Source: Vibrio syngnathi (GTDB lineage Bacteria; Pseudomonadota; Gammaproteobacteria; Enterobacterales; Vibrionaceae). Taken from it: DNA of 64,000 nt. The stretch lies in contig NZ_CP017917.1 of assembly GCF_002119525.1 (NCBI RefSeq), positions 1,054,001 to 1,118,000 on the forward strand, read 5' to 3'. Each line of letters starts with the position of its first letter. Positions within the stretch are counted from its first letter, which is position 1. Position numbers and translations under genes: made by a program. Below the pieces are notes generated by a model. It was not told where the DNA came from. It was given only the letters and a program-made list of their open reading frames with translations, and did not search any database. Of the stretch, positions 26,248 through 37,055 are shown piece by piece.

Positions 26248-29200
26248 TTAAACGGAAACATAGGGCACAAGTGCCTTTAACGAGTCTTTAACTAATTCTG
26301 ATAAAGCTTGGTCGTTATTTCGATACAGCAATAATGGTTCTTCGCTTGCTTCAATGCTCTGACACAAGCTGTACAGTGCTGAGAGACCCAAGCTACCCGC
26401 CGACCCTTTAAGTTTGTGCGCCAAGGACTTCACTTCTCGTCCATCATCCGCTTGACTCGCCTCAGCCAGTTCATTCAAGGTCAGGTCACTGCTTTCATCA
26501 AACAGCGCAACGATCTGTTTCATTTTCTCCAATCCAAGAATCGACAGATCACCCTCTATCACTTTGGAATCAATCAATTTCACCGGAGCCTCTCCTTGGT
26601 CTTGGGAATCAGTTGTATCACATAGAGCATCAATGGTAGCCGTGTGCTTAGCCAAACTATCTGTCAACGGTGCGGAGTGCAGTTCATCACTGTTACTCTT
26701 AGTCAGGCGCTGATAGTTTTGCTTACAAACAGTATCGTTCGGATCAGGCTGAGGCAACAAGAGTGCTTTACCATCAAGTTGAGCAACGATGAGCTGAGAA
26801 AGAGCCTCTTTTTCTAACGGCTTAGGTAAGAAGCCATCGAATCCTGATGCTAAATAGCTCTCGACCTCTTCATTGAATACATGCGCCGACACCGCCACCA
26901 TAGGTGGTATATTTAACGGTTCTGCCGTGGGCGTTTGTTCTAGAATCGCTTTTAACTGCTGAATCAACTCTACACCATCGCAATCGGGTAGGTTAATGTC
27001 TACTAGCGCGATATCGAACGCCTGCTCACTGAATATAGCTCTGGCTTCTTGTCCTGTTGTTGCCATCACAACGTCATGGCCTAGGTTATTCAGAAATCCT
27101 TCAGCAACAATGCAGTTAACGGGGTTATCTTCAATCAACAACACTTTGGCACGGATACAAGCTTCAATGATCGGTGTTTTCGTTTCAATCTTCTCGCCCG
27201 CTAACAAAGGTACCGAGAACCAGAACTGGCTTCCCTCACCTTCTTCAGAATGAACGCCAATATCACCGTTCATTGCTTGCATGATACTTTTACTGATCGC
27301 TAGTCCAAGCCCTGTGCCGCCAGCTTTGTTACGACCACTACCGGTTTGGGTGAACGCATCAAACAGACAAGCTTGCTCGTTGCTATCAATGCCAACACCT
27401 GTGTCTGAGACTTCAAACATCACTCGATTTTCATCTTCGATATCTAAGCTGATAAAGATATCGACCGAACCACTTTCCGTAAACTTAATTGCATTGCCTA
27501 CTAGGTTATTCAAGATTTGACTGATTCTTGTCACGTCACCACGCCAATAGCGTTGTACGTTACTTTCAATATGGAAATCGAAATTAAGTTTCTTCTCAGC
27601 AGCGCGCCCTTCCATGAGTTGATAGGTATCTTTAACCATTTGGTAGAGATCAAACGAAGCCGTGCGTATTTCTAAATGCCCCGCTTCTATCTTTGAGTAA
27701 TCAAGCACGTCATTCAAAATGGCGAGAAGATTCTTGCCGCTGCGGTTAATGATATCGGCATAACCCGATTGCAAAGGATCTAGCCCAGTATCTTTAAGTA
27801 ATCGAGCCGTACCTAACACACCATTCATCGGTGTTCGTATTTCATGGCTCATCGTCGCGAGGAAGGCGGACTTAGCCCGGCTTGCTTGCTCTGCGGCATT
27901 ACGAGCCTTAGCGTGATTTTCCACCTCGACATTCAACTTCTCATTGGTTTTTTGCAGCTGATAAGTTCGGTCGGTGACCAACTCTTCTAAGTGCTCTTTA
28001 TGTTCTTCGAGCTCACGTTTCGCCTTCGCTTCGCCAACGGCTACCACTTGTAGCGCCTGTGCCGTGTTTCTGGCGGTAATAATAGCCTCGCCCATATGAG
28101 CCAGTTCATCATTACCCTTAACCGAGATATCTATATTCAGACGCCCCTGAGCGATAGACATCAAAGCTGAAGAGTATTCAGTAAGGCGTTTTACCACCGA
28201 GATATACACCACGCGCCACACGATAAATGCGACGATTACCAAACCAATAACCGAAATCACAGACAACGACCATTGAGCCAAATTCAAGGTGCTAGTCAGC
28301 TCATCAACCGCTTTTTTGGTGCTTAGATTCGAATCATCAACCAGTTGGTTAACCGTTGTATTAAGCTGAGAGAACAACTCCAGCGTATTTTGCATCAGAA
28401 ACTCTGACTTCTTGGTGTTCTCATATTGTTCTAACGAAATATCAAACACGACTTGGCGTTTTCTTAGCTCTTCTAGAAGCTGAGACATCTGCGCCGAACG
28501 AGTCGGATCTTCGACCGCTTTAACACGGCGCGCCATAATTCTAAGATTAGATTCAAACTCAGATTGGATTTGATGAATACGTTCAACGTTAGTGACCGTC
28601 TGCGTTTCTTCTATTTGATTAAGCATTTTGTACGCCAGCAAATGTAATTCATGCAGGCGTTCAGACAAATCAAGGTCAACCTCAACAAGCGCATCCAAGG
28701 CTTGGTAGGCTTTATCAGTTTGCTTAGTTTCTAGTAGATCATAGATGTGTGTTACGTTGGCAACTGCGATGGTGGCCGTGTTCAACACTTGGGTTCGGGT
28801 TAGCTGCTCGAGTTCTTCCGCGAGTAGTCGCATCTCTTCGACACGAGAAGAGAGTTCCTTGTTTAACCAAAGCTTACGTTCAACTGACACACCCAATTCA
28901 GCCAGTGTATTAATAACACTTTGGACATTGTTTTCGAGTTTATTAAGAAGTTGGGAATCAAAGCTGTCGACGCCAAGCTCTTTAATATGCTGAAGAAGCG
29001 ACTCAAGTTGACCGAACAACATAGTGCCCGCCTCTTTTCTTTCTGCTTCATTTCTCGCATTAGAAAGCGTTTGTACCGACGAAATAATACGGTTACTTAA
29101 CTCAGACACTTGACGAGCTTCGATCATGGCAGGAAGAGCAGAATCCACGACGTTTCTTTCTGTCTTTGCTACGAAGCTAAAACCAGAAACACCGATCAAT

Positions 29201-29280
29201 GCAGACAATAAAACCAACAGGGCCATCACTAAGAATGAGGCCAATAGCTTGCGTCCAATACTCGCTGAAGCTAACAACAT
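26248..29280 (-). CDS. torS: Hybrid sensor histidine kinase, TorS type
   Basis: TorS is the membrane kinase of the TMAO system and relays phosphate through four sites. The 1010-residue protein has a first helix at about 9-33, a long alpha-helical periplasmic sensor to about 335, a second helix at about 338-358, HAMP, and a coiled coil. HisKA follows with His479 (MSHEIRTPM), then HATPase ([17 protein letters not shown]), a receiver with Asp761 (LVDINLP) and a C-terminal Hpt with His955 ([10 protein letters not shown]). Architecture and length match TorS. torT is divergent 92 bp away. The final partner, TorR, is not in this window. Confidence 0.9.
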   Translation of the reverse strand: MLLASASIGRKLLASFLVMALLVLLSALIGVSGFSFVAKTERNVVDSALPAMIEARQVSELSNRIISSVQTLSNARNEAERKEAGTMLFGQLESLLQHIKELGVDSFDSQLLNKLENNVQSVINTLAELGVSVERKLWLNKELSSRVEEMRLLAEELEQLTRTQVLNTATIAVANVTHIYDLLETKQTDKAYQALDALVEVDLDLSERLHELHLLAYKMLNQIEETQTVTNVERIHQIQSEFESNLRIMARRVKAVEDPTRSAQMSQLLEELRKRQVVFDISLEQYENTKKSEFLMQNTLELFSQLNTTVNQLVDDSNLSTKKAVDELTSTLNLAQWSLSVISVIGLVIVAFIVWRVVYISVVKRLTEYSSALMSIAQGRLNIDISVKGNDELAHMGEAIITARNTAQALQVVAVGEAKAKRELEEHKEHLEELVTDRTYQLQKTNEKLNVEVENHAKARNAAEQASRAKSAFLATMSHEIRTPMNGVLGTARLLKDTGLDPLQSGYADIINRSGKNLLAILNDVLDYSKIEAGHLEIRTASFDLYQMVKDTYQLMEGRAAEKKLNFDFHIESNVQRYWRGDVTRISQILNNLVGNAIKFTESGSVDIFISLDIEDENRVMFEVSDTGVGIDSNEQACLFDAFTQTGSGRNKAGGTGLGLAISKSIMQAMNGDIGVHSEEGEGSQFWFSVPLLAGEKIETKTPIIEACIRAKVLLIEDNPVNCIVAEGFLNNLGHDVVMATTGQEARAIFSEQAFDIALVDINLPDCDGVELIQQLKAILEQTPTAEPLNIPPMVAVSAHVFNEEVESYLASGFDGFLPKPLEKEALSQLIVAQLDGKALLLPQPDPNDTVCKQNYQRLTKSNSDELHSAPLTDSLAKHTATIDALCDTTDSQDQGEAPVKLIDSKVIEGDLSILGLEKMKQIVALFDESSDLTLNELAEASQADDGREVKSLAHKLKGSAGSLGLSALYSLCQSIEASEEPLLLYRNNDQALSELVKDSLKALVPYVSV

Positions 29281-29372
29281 AAACTCTAAACCTTAAAACT
29301 TTCTTCTTTACCCATGCAGAATACGCTATATTTTGCAGTGTTTCTTATCTAAAACCAATAAAACGGCAATTC

Positions 29373-30401
29373 ATGCTATCTAGACCTTTAACTTCAAAAA
29401 TTATTCTTTCATTACTAGCATCAGTCACTACTGTAGCAAGTGCTAGTGAGCCTTTAAGCCCAATAAAACCGGCCGAAGCCACATCACAAAAAGAAAAAAT
29501 TTGTGCCATTTATCCGCACCTAAAAGACTCTTATTGGTTATCGGTTAACTACGGAATGGTCTCAGAAGCAGAAAAGCAACAAGTCGAACTTAGAGTGTTG
29601 GAAGCTGGCGGCTACCCTAACGTCGCCAAACAAGCCTCACAACTGGTGCTTTGCACGCAATGGGGGGCTGATGCCATTATTTTAGGCACAGTTTCACCTG
29701 ACGCTTACCATGAAAATTTGACCAACTGGGTCGGAGCAACCCCTGTGTTTGCGACAGTCAATGAGTTAACCGTCAATAAAGAGCAACAAAGAGTATTAAA
29801 AGGCACGGTCGGTGTCGACTGGTATCAAATGGGCTTCCAAGTTGGAGAATTTTTGTCGAAGAGGCATCCAAAAGGATCAGGTGAAACGCCTATTGCCCTA
29901 TTACTTGGCCCACAAGCAAGCGGTGGCACTAAGCCAGTGGCTCTTGGGTTTTATGATGCAATCAAATCGAGCGATATCAAAATCGCGATCAGCTATTGGG
30001 CAGACAACGATAAAGAACTGCAAAGAAACTTGGTGCAACAAGTCATCGAACAACCGGATATTCAATATATTGTAGGAAGCGCGGTCGCGATTGAAGCTGC
30101 GATAAGTGAACTAAGAGCTGCGGGTAAAACCAAAGACATTGGGTTAATTTCAAGTTACTTAAGTCACGGAATCTACCGCGGTTTGCTTCGTAACAAGGTG
30201 CTTTTTGCACCAACAGATAAAATGGTTGAACAAGGTCGCTTGTCGGTAAAGCAAGCCACTAATTACTTACGTGGTCAACCTTATGAAAAACACAGTGCAC
30301 CCATGATTGAGGCACTGACACCAGCAACACTCAAAGATCAAATTATCGCTGACTCATTGTCACCTTCTGAGTTTCGCCCAGTATTCAGTGTGAACCCTTA
30401 G
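29373..30401 (+). CDS. torT: TMAO-sensing periplasmic binding protein TorT
   Basis: TorT binds trimethylamine N-oxide in the periplasm and presents the signal to TorS. The 342-residue protein begins with a signal peptide (SKIILSLLASVTTVASASE) and continues as a periplasmic-binding-protein type I fold (ICAIYPHLKDSYWLSVNYGM; LLLGPQASGGTKPVALGFYD). Length agrees with the family. It is divergent from torS, and their opposed start sites share a short promoter region. Confidence 0.88.
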   Translation: MLSRPLTSKIILSLLASVTTVASASEPLSPIKPAEATSQKEKICAIYPHLKDSYWLSVNYGMVSEAEKQQVELRVLEAGGYPNVAKQASQLVLCTQWGADAIILGTVSPDAYHENLTNWVGATPVFATVNELTVNKEQQRVLKGTVGVDWYQMGFQVGEFLSKRHPKGSGETPIALLLGPQASGGTKPVALGFYDAIKSSDIKIAISYWADNDKELQRNLVQQVIEQPDIQYIVGSAVAIEAAISELRAAGKTKDIGLISSYLSHGIYRGLLRNKVLFAPTDKMVEQGRLSVKQATNYLRGQPYEKHSAPMIEALTPATLKDQIIADSLSPSEFRPVFSVNP

Positions 30402-30461
30402 TGCTATATTGACTAAAGAACTCAAAACAATAAAAACGAATCAATCATTTAGGGAACATCC

Positions 30462-30917
30462 ATGCTAAAAACGACGCGTACTATGCCAACGCATAAGAAT
30501 ATCGCTTTGGTCGCTCATGACCATTTCAAACCTGAGCTATTAAGATGGGTCAAAGAGAACAAAGAAAAACTACAAAAGCACTTCCTTTATGCAACAGGCA
30601 CGACGGGTTCTCTACTCAGTAAAGAAACAGGCTTAGCAATTAAGAGTATGATCAGTGGCCCAATGGGCGGTGACCAACAACTTGGTGCGCTTATCTCTGA
30701 AGGCAAGATCGATATGATGATTTTCTTCTGGGATCCATTGAATGCCGTACCACACGACCCGGACGTAAAAGCACTGCTTCGTATCGCAAGTGTTTGGAAC
30801 ATCCCTGTAGCAACCAACCGCGCTACTGCTAACTTCCTGTTTAACTCTTCACTGCTTGAAGAAGAAGTGATCATCGAGATCCCAGACTACGAAGCGTACC
30901 TAGCTGAGCGAACTTAA
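30462..30917 (+). CDS. mgsA: Methylglyoxal synthase
   Basis: MgsA converts dihydroxyacetone phosphate to methylglyoxal and phosphate, relieving sugar-phosphate build-up. The 151-residue sequence is highly typical: the phosphate-binding GTTGS, the catalytic Asp71 in SGPMGGDQQ, and [27 protein letters not shown] precedes the ATG. It lies 60 bp after torT in the same direction, but a functional connection is not evident. A strong terminator follows. Confidence 0.96.
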   Translation: MLKTTRTMPTHKNIALVAHDHFKPELLRWVKENKEKLQKHFLYATGTTGSLLSKETGLAIKSMISGPMGGDQQLGALISEGKIDMMIFFWDPLNAVPHDPDVKALLRIASVWNIPVATNRATANFLFNSSLLEEEVIIEIPDYEAYLAERT

Positions 30918-30978
30918 TGGTTCAGCGCTCTTAACTAAGCTGAACGCTTCGTTAAGAACCAAGATAACGTCACAGACT

Positions 30979-31006
30979 AAAAAGCCTGCTTCATCGCAGG
31001 CTTTTG
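30979..31006. terminator. Terminator after mgsA
   Basis: The stem AAAAGCCTGC / GCAGGCTTTT with a 6-base loop ends in T residues. Its A-rich left arm also lets it serve the opposite strand, where the glyoxalase-fold gene ends at 31027. Confidence 0.88.
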
Positions 31007-31026
31007 TTCACTAGAACCTTAACTCG

Positions 31027-31377
31027 CTACTTGTCACTCCATACCGCCATTTCGTTGCCACTTGGCTCTCTAAAATGGAAACGTCTGCCACCGGGAAAGC
31101 TAAATATTTCACGGTTAATCTTGCCACCGGCATCAATCACATCACGCTCGGTTTGTTCAAGATTTTCGCTATAGAAAACCATCAGCGCCGCACCACTTTC
31201 AGCATTAGACGCCAGATCCGCTAAATAAAACCCACCCATTAAGCCTTTACCTTCAAAAGCAGAATACTCAGGACCATAGTCTTCAAAGCTCCAACCAAAC
31301 ACTTGGCTGAAAAACACCTTAGTCGCGGCGATGTCTCGCGCGGCAAATTCAATGTAGTTAATAGAGCCGTGTTCCAT
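31027..31377 (-). CDS. VOC (glyoxalase/bleomycin-resistance fold) protein
   Basis: The 116-residue protein has the paired beta-alpha-beta-beta-beta motif of the VOC superfamily: INYIEFAARDIAATKVFFSQVFGW ... GGFYLAD, then ALMVFYSENL ... RRFHFREPSGNEMAVWS. Members are metal-dependent lyases, dioxygenases or antibiotic-binding proteins. The specific role is unknown. Proximity to mgsA invites a link with methylglyoxal detoxification, but it is convergent with mgsA and separately terminated, so I do not assign glyoxalase I. Confidence 0.82.
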   Translation of the reverse strand: MEHGSINYIEFAARDIAATKVFFSQVFGWSFEDYGPEYSAFEGKGLMGGFYLADLASNAESGAALMVFYSENLEQTERDVIDAGGKINREIFSFPGGRRFHFREPSGNEMAVWSDK

Positions 31378-31487
31378 AGCTGATTCCTTCTGCTTTATGC
31401 CTTTTTCCTAATGATAATAGCTTACGCCCTAATGAGCATAGAGAGCGGGCTTGAAGATCTAATCTTAGACAATTACACCAAGTGACA

Positions 31488-33563
31488 TCACTTTTTACGA
31501 ACGACAGGGTAATCAGAGCCATGCAGTTCTTGCACAAAGCCAGAACCGTCACCGCTATGCGTGATCCAAACCTTCTCTTTCGCTCGCGTCATAGCCACAT
31601 AAAACAAGCGACGTTCTTCCGCATAAGGGAACGCATCCGAAGCTTCAGTCAACGCACCATCGATGTGCAATTGCTTCTTCTTCGCAGGGAACTGCCCTTC
31701 ATCCACGCAAAGAATAATCACAAAGTCCGCTTCTCTACCCTTACTCGCGTGACAAGTCATGAAGCTGATATCAATTGAGGTGTAGATTTTTTTCCAATCA
31801 TCCAACAGTTCAGGTTTGTGGTAATGATTTCGCCCAAGCAGCATCACAGACTTATTGGCTTTGCCTTTTGCTTGCCTGTTTATCTGATCGAGGATCTTCT
31901 CAACTTCTTTGCTTGGCGCACTATAAACCGACTTCTGTTTCTGTTGCTTGAAGCTGTTGAGCTCTTTTGGTAATTGAATCGGGTTTTCCTGCACAAAACG
32001 ATTGGCAACTGCACCTAACTGATTGTTAAAGCGGTAAGTCGTATCTAGGTGATGAATAGTCGAGCTCTCAAAGCGATCTTTAAAGCCCGTGGTCAAGTCA
32101 ACATCCGCCCCCGCAAACTGGTAAATTGACTGCCAGTCATCGCCTACCGCAAAAATAGAGGCTTGGTGCTGCGCTTTCGACTGGTTACATAGCGCTTCAA
32201 CCAAGGCAAGGCGATCTGGCGAGATATCTTGATATTCATCGATCATGATAAACTTCCAAGGCGAAATAAATTTCCCCTTCTCGACATACTGTGTCGCTCG
32301 GCTAATCATGATTGAGAAGTCGATATGATTCTGTTCTTTCAATTCCTTTTGCCACGCGGTCACACACGGCCAACACAATGAAAGTTCACTGTTGAGACGC
32401 GTGTAGTCTCGGTGATCGATCAGCTGTTGTTGCACTTCTTTCTTCGATAAACCCGATGCATTCAACTGTTCAAGCTGCTTTTCAAGCCAAGCTATCAGCT
32501 TGAGGTTTGAGACATGGCTACCTAGCTCATCGTCACCGGTTAAATAAGCGATTGGCCATTTAGACAAATGCTTTTGCCAACGTTTAAAGTTGGTCGGCGT
32601 CATCCAGTGCTTCTTCAACCAATCAATGCACCATGCTTGGCGTTGATTGTCATCGAGCGCGAGCGGAGAAATAACCACGCGTTCAGGTTCAACCTGATTA
32701 AGGATCTTTAAACCCAACTGATGGAAAGTGCTCACTTGCACCTTCTCTGCTGATAAGCCCACTTTGCTATTAAGGCGCTGTTTCATCTCTTCCGCGGCTT
32801 CACGACCAAAGGCGAGCAGTAACAACTCTTCAGCTTGAGCTTGATGACTTTGCAGTAAATACGCGACGCGAGCTGTTAGAACACTGGTTTTACCCGAACC
32901 GGCACCCGCTAAAATAAGGTTGTGATCATCATTCATCAACACCGCATATTGCTGCGATAAGTTCAGTGGTGACGATTCACATTGAGCAAACAATACTTCC
33001 CAGTTTTGTCTTTCTGTCTCTAACCACTGTTGATTCCTCTCGGCTTGCATAATTTCCGTTTCAGACAACCATGGCTGCATTCGAGCGATGCGGTTTGGCA
33101 TACGCTGCGCGGCTTCCTCTAGAGTCATGGTCATATTTTCTAGACCAGCATTGACCATCTCAACCCAAGTCTTCACTTTAGAATGCGGTAGGAAAGCAGG
33201 AAGTTGCTCAAGACGTGTCAATTCAGCTTCCCATTGAGGAACGTGCTCCGCCAACTGTTCACATTGTCTGTCATGCCACGTCTGATAAGCAGCAACCGAT
33301 GCGCGCGCAAATTGACGGCATTGCTCCCACGGAAGGCCTTGGACTAACCAGCTTCGCTGCTTGCCATCTTGTTGATTAGCAAAAAACTGCAACGATCCCC
33401 AAAACAACCCGCGCTTTATCGCGATCTTGCCACTCCAAATAGTGAAAGGGATACGTTCTTCACTGCCTACTGAAGATAACAGCAGGCGTGGGCCATCAAG
33501 CTCAACCTGATGATATTCATTTTGAATAAAAAACTGTGCAGTCTTATTAGCGCTTAGCTGCAT
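31488..33563 (-). CDS. helD: DNA helicase IV
   Basis: HelD is a 3'-5' superfamily 1 DNA helicase with a role in recombination. The 691-residue protein has an N-terminal helicase-IV-specific region of about 190 residues, then Walker A (LILAGAGSGKTSVL), Walker B (IDEYQDIS), motif III (VGDDWQSIYQFAGAD) and the C-terminal motif VAMTRAKEKVWI. Length is close to E. coli HelD (684). It is monocistronic and divergent from yccS over 177 bp. Confidence 0.93.
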   Translation of the reverse strand: MQLSANKTAQFFIQNEYHQVELDGPRLLLSSVGSEERIPFTIWSGKIAIKRGLFWGSLQFFANQQDGKQRSWLVQGLPWEQCRQFARASVAAYQTWHDRQCEQLAEHVPQWEAELTRLEQLPAFLPHSKVKTWVEMVNAGLENMTMTLEEAAQRMPNRIARMQPWLSETEIMQAERNQQWLETERQNWEVLFAQCESSPLNLSQQYAVLMNDDHNLILAGAGSGKTSVLTARVAYLLQSHQAQAEELLLLAFGREAAEEMKQRLNSKVGLSAEKVQVSTFHQLGLKILNQVEPERVVISPLALDDNQRQAWCIDWLKKHWMTPTNFKRWQKHLSKWPIAYLTGDDELGSHVSNLKLIAWLEKQLEQLNASGLSKKEVQQQLIDHRDYTRLNSELSLCWPCVTAWQKELKEQNHIDFSIMISRATQYVEKGKFISPWKFIMIDEYQDISPDRLALVEALCNQSKAQHQASIFAVGDDWQSIYQFAGADVDLTTGFKDRFESSTIHHLDTTYRFNNQLGAVANRFVQENPIQLPKELNSFKQQKQKSVYSAPSKEVEKILDQINRQAKGKANKSVMLLGRNHYHKPELLDDWKKIYTSIDISFMTCHASKGREADFVIILCVDEGQFPAKKKQLHIDGALTEASDAFPYAEERRLFYVAMTRAKEKVWITHSGDGSGFVQELHGSDYPVVRKK

Positions 33564-33740
33564 TGGAGCGTGCTCTTTAATTGGGAATATTCAATTTATA
33601 TCATGATGCAGTGAGAATTAATAATGTCTCACGGCTTATCGACGCTTTCATGACCACCTAGGGGCAATTATGGATAAGTATCAAATTCTTGTGCTTGATT
33701 TCTGTTAGGATTATGGTTTTAGTGTGTCAAGTGAGCGACT

Positions 33741-35927
33741 GTGGACTTCTCAGCCAAATTACGCCTTTATTGGGCGAATAAAACCATAAATTACAGCGTA
33801 TTAATTCTCATCACTCTACTCGGTGTTGTCGTACCTGCTTGGTATTATGGGCAAAACACACTGATCACACCGTTAATTTTAGGCGTTATTGCTGCGGCTC
33901 TTGCTGAAAGTGATGACAGCTTTACCGGGCGTTTGAAAGCACTCACGCTAACCTTTATCTGTTTTGCCGTGGCAGCCTTCTCTATTGAGATTCTCTTCGA
34001 CACGCCTTGGCTGTTCGCGATAGGGCTTTTCGTTTCAACCTTCTCTTTTATCATTCTCGGCGCAATTGGCCCTAAATACGCCAGCATCGCATTTGGCTCA
34101 TTACTTGTGGCTATCTACGCCATGCTTGGGGCTCACGAGAGCACTAACCTTTGGTTTCAACCACTACTACTGTTAACGGGCGCAGCTTGGTACTACTTCA
34201 TGTCGATGATTTGGCAGATCGTATGGCCAATGCAACCAGTGCAGCAAAACCTAGCAACAGTATTTGATCAAATCGGCAATTACATCGGTTCTAAAGCAGA
34301 GCTCTTCTATCCAGTTTCAGATTTGATTCCCCAACCACATCGCATTATTGAAGCCAAACTCAACGCTAGCACGGTTAACGCGCTCAACATGTGCAAAGCA
34401 ACGCTACTCAACCGCTCTAAACGCGGACACATTGACGGACCGAGTGACCGATTCCTTAATACTTACTTCATCGCACAAGATATTCATGAACGCGTAAGCT
34501 CCAGTCACTACCGTTATCAAGAACTGGCAAAACACTTTGAACGCTCAGACGTTTTATTTCGATTTAAGTATCTGCTAGAAGCCCAAGCGACAGCTTGTAA
34601 AGAAGTAGCAAGTTCACTGAAAGTTGGGGCTGAATACCAACATGGCGAAAAATCGGTTCTGGCACTGGATGAACTGATGTCTTCACTTAATCACCTGCAT
34701 CAACAGAACAAACCAGAATGGAAATCATTACTCAACCAGTTGGATTACTTATTTAATAACCTAGCTACCGTTGAAAAACAGCTATCCAATATCAGCAACC
34801 CAGATGCCGAAAAATTAGAAGAAGGGGTACTAGACGATACTAACCCACATACTTTGACGGCGATGTGGCATAAGATCAAAGCCAACCTGAACACCGACTC
34901 GATGCTATTTCGTCACGCGATTCGTATGGCGATCACTTTGACACTCGGCTACGGAATCATTCAAGGTTTTGACATAGAGCGAGGCTATTGGATTTTGCTG
35001 ACGACACTGTTTGTATGCCAGCCAAACTACAGTGCAACACGACAAAAGCTGACGGCTCGTGTTATTGGCACCGTCGCAGGCTTGTTGATCGGAGTACCGT
35101 TACTGACCTTTTTCCCATCTCAAGAGAGTCAGCTGGTATTCATTGTGGTCAGTGGTGTGATGTTCTTTGCTTTCCGTATCAATAACTACGGATTCGCAAC
35201 CGCCTTTATCACCTTGCTTGTACTCTTCTGCTTCAATCAATTAGGGGAAGGCTACGCCGTTGTTTTGCCAAGATTAGCTGATACTTTCATTGGTAGTGCG
35301 CTCGCTGTTTTAGCTGTTATCTATATTTTACCGGACTGGCAATCAAAACGACTTCACAAAGTGATGGCAGATGCACTCGATTCCAATAAAGACTATCTCG
35401 CTCAGATCATTGGACAATACCGCGTGGGCAAGAAAGATAGCCTCAACTATCGTATCGCTCGCCGTAGTGCACACAATAACGATGCAAACCTGACTGCCGC
35501 TATCAGTAGCATGCTGGTTGAACCGGGCAAGTATCGCACCTCTGAAGATGAGAGCTTCCGATTCCTAACACTCAATCATGCGCTACTCAGCTATATCTCT
35601 GCTCTGGGAGCACACAGAACACGTATCGATGACGAAGCGACACACAAACTAGTATTAGATGCGCACAGAGTAATCCACGAGCATCTAGACGCTCTAAATG
35701 ATCAACTCTATTCTCATCAAGAACAGTGTGAAGTGAAAAACGCTTACGACCCTGAACTTGATAAACGTTTGAGTGAGTGGCGAGAAGAAGATGAAAGCTC
35801 TGTTCGAATGGTTCTACAACAGCTCCATTTGATTTATCGAATGCTTCCAGAACTGCATACCTTAGCCACAAAATTTGCAGTTAAAGTTAAGATGGAAAAA
35901 CCGCTTGAAAAAGAAGTTTCAAGATAA
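33741..35927 (+). CDS. yccS: YccS-family inner-membrane protein (FUSC)
   Basis: The 728-residue protein has two bundles of about five to six membrane helices (residues about 20-155 and 385-535), each followed by a cytoplasmic helical region. This is the duplicated FUSC layout of E. coli YccS (717 residues). Related proteins (AaeB, FusC) export aromatic acids or lipids; the YccS substrate is not established. The start is GTG 33741, with AGTGAG about seven bases upstream. The gene is single and divergent from helD. Confidence 0.9.
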   Translation: MDFSAKLRLYWANKTINYSVLILITLLGVVVPAWYYGQNTLITPLILGVIAAALAESDDSFTGRLKALTLTFICFAVAAFSIEILFDTPWLFAIGLFVSTFSFIILGAIGPKYASIAFGSLLVAIYAMLGAHESTNLWFQPLLLLTGAAWYYFMSMIWQIVWPMQPVQQNLATVFDQIGNYIGSKAELFYPVSDLIPQPHRIIEAKLNASTVNALNMCKATLLNRSKRGHIDGPSDRFLNTYFIAQDIHERVSSSHYRYQELAKHFERSDVLFRFKYLLEAQATACKEVASSLKVGAEYQHGEKSVLALDELMSSLNHLHQQNKPEWKSLLNQLDYLFNNLATVEKQLSNISNPDAEKLEEGVLDDTNPHTLTAMWHKIKANLNTDSMLFRHAIRMAITLTLGYGIIQGFDIERGYWILLTTLFVCQPNYSATRQKLTARVIGTVAGLLIGVPLLTFFPSQESQLVFIVVSGVMFFAFRINNYGFATAFITLLVLFCFNQLGEGYAVVLPRLADTFIGSALAVLAVIYILPDWQSKRLHKVMADALDSNKDYLAQIIGQYRVGKKDSLNYRIARRSAHNNDANLTAAISSMLVEPGKYRTSEDESFRFLTLNHALLSYISALGAHRTRIDDEATHKLVLDAHRVIHEHLDALNDQLYSHQEQCEVKNAYDPELDKRLSEWREEDESSVRMVLQQLHLIYRMLPELHTLATKFAVKVKMEKPLEKEVSR

Positions 35928-36278
35928 AAAACAAAACAACTGTAAAAACAAAAAGATAACACAGTTGGTTACTTATTAAACATCACGCAAATCTATACAT
36001 TGCTCTACCAACAGACTCAATCAGGTAGAGCAACCTCTCACCTACCCTTTATTTACAAGGGCTAAAGAACTCTCAACCCGTACAAACCGGCTGACTTTGA
36101 TTGACTCACTCATAGCTTTGTCTAACATTCCTCGGACAAAAAACAACCAAATGGATTTATAGTTGTCTTAGTTTTAGGAAACTTCAAACTTCATTTAATA
36201 TTCGCTTAATCTTGTTTGATTTCCTGAACCAGTAAGCTATGCTCTATTGAGCATATGGATTTGAACTAGGGTCACATT
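35928..36278. other. 351-bp intergenic region with a stable hairpin
   Basis: No credible gene is present. A 10-bp perfect stem, TTGCTCTACC / GGTAGAGCAA, with a 14-base loop occupies 36000-36033 but lacks a T-run, so it is not a standard terminator. CAACTGT / ACAGTTG at 35938-35967 forms a second, weaker pairing. The region ends with the promoter and ribosome site of the 53-residue gene. Confidence 0.5.
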
Positions 36279-36440
36279 ATGAATACACAGCAATTTGAAG
36301 CATTTAAGCAGAAAATACAGCTCCTTAACCCACAGCAATTGAAAGCACTTCAAGGCGAGATAGACGACAACCTTGAAACAGATCAGCGTTCTCTTCTAAC
36401 GGATGAAGAGTTAAACGTACTTAACGAGCTGTTCAATTAA
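36279..36440 (+). CDS. Small 53-residue conserved-type protein
   Basis: The frame begins MNTQQFEAFKQKIQLLNPQ and ends LTDEELNVLNELFN. It has TAGGG eight bases before the ATG, a balanced composition and acidic, strongly helical content, all consistent with a real small cytoplasmic protein. The LNPQQLKALQGEI segment resembles the short helical N-terminal segment of some IS1595-type transposases. No transposase follows, so I make no functional call. Confidence 0.55.
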   Translation: MNTQQFEAFKQKIQLLNPQQLKALQGEIDDNLETDQRSLLTDEELNVLNELFN

Positions 36441-36561
36441 TAGACTGCCGTCACTATTTTAGCTTAAATCCACCTGTTCTCAGTAAATTGTACCCGTTCT
36501 CCATTGCACTCAAAATATCGTCCGCCTAGACTCATTTCATACGTCAATAAAAGGTTCTGCT

Positions 36562-36882
36562 ATGTCGATATCTGGTATTCAATCTGGTTACGCCATTATT
36601 CAGCAGTCAACCAACATGGCTGAAGAAGCCGCTATCGAGCTTAACCAAAACTCCAAACACTCTCTAAAATCCGACGACACTTTTCAAACTAGCGATTTGA
36701 GCTTCAATCAAATAGAACCTGAACAATCCATTTCGTTTAAAGAGAAAGAACCTGAATCTGCTTCGTCCTCTACGGAAGCGTTAGTAAAGCTGACACAAAG
36801 CGCAAATTACAACCGTATTGGTGCGAGTGTGGTTGATCGTCAAAACGAAGCCATTGGTAGCCTTCTCGATATCCATATCTAA
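36562..36882 (+). CDS. Small secreted/motility-like protein, uncharacterised
   Basis: The 106-residue polar protein has no signal peptide. It starts MSISGIQSGYAIIQQSTNMA and ends DRQNEAIGSLLDIHI, with a low-complexity, Ser/Glu-rich middle. The two short conserved-looking ends around a variable middle recall small flagellar-rod-like proteins whose termini pair as helices; this is a resemblance only. AAAGG lies about ten bases before the ATG. It is single, upstream of mvaA. Confidence 0.6.
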   Translation: MSISGIQSGYAIIQQSTNMAEEAAIELNQNSKHSLKSDDTFQTSDLSFNQIEPEQSISFKEKEPESASSSTEALVKLTQSANYNRIGASVVDRQNEAIGSLLDIHI

Positions 36883-37055
36883 TTCGAACTACAATTTAGC
36901 GATTTGTTGGTGATGCTTGCCCTCTTTTTGACTAACAAATGGCTCTAAACCCATACAAACTGTAACTCATTATATCAGGCACTTGTTTCTGGTTTATTAC
37001 TCGGTAGAATCAGCGCAAATCAATCTTGCTGCACAAACTTTACTTCATACTATTT

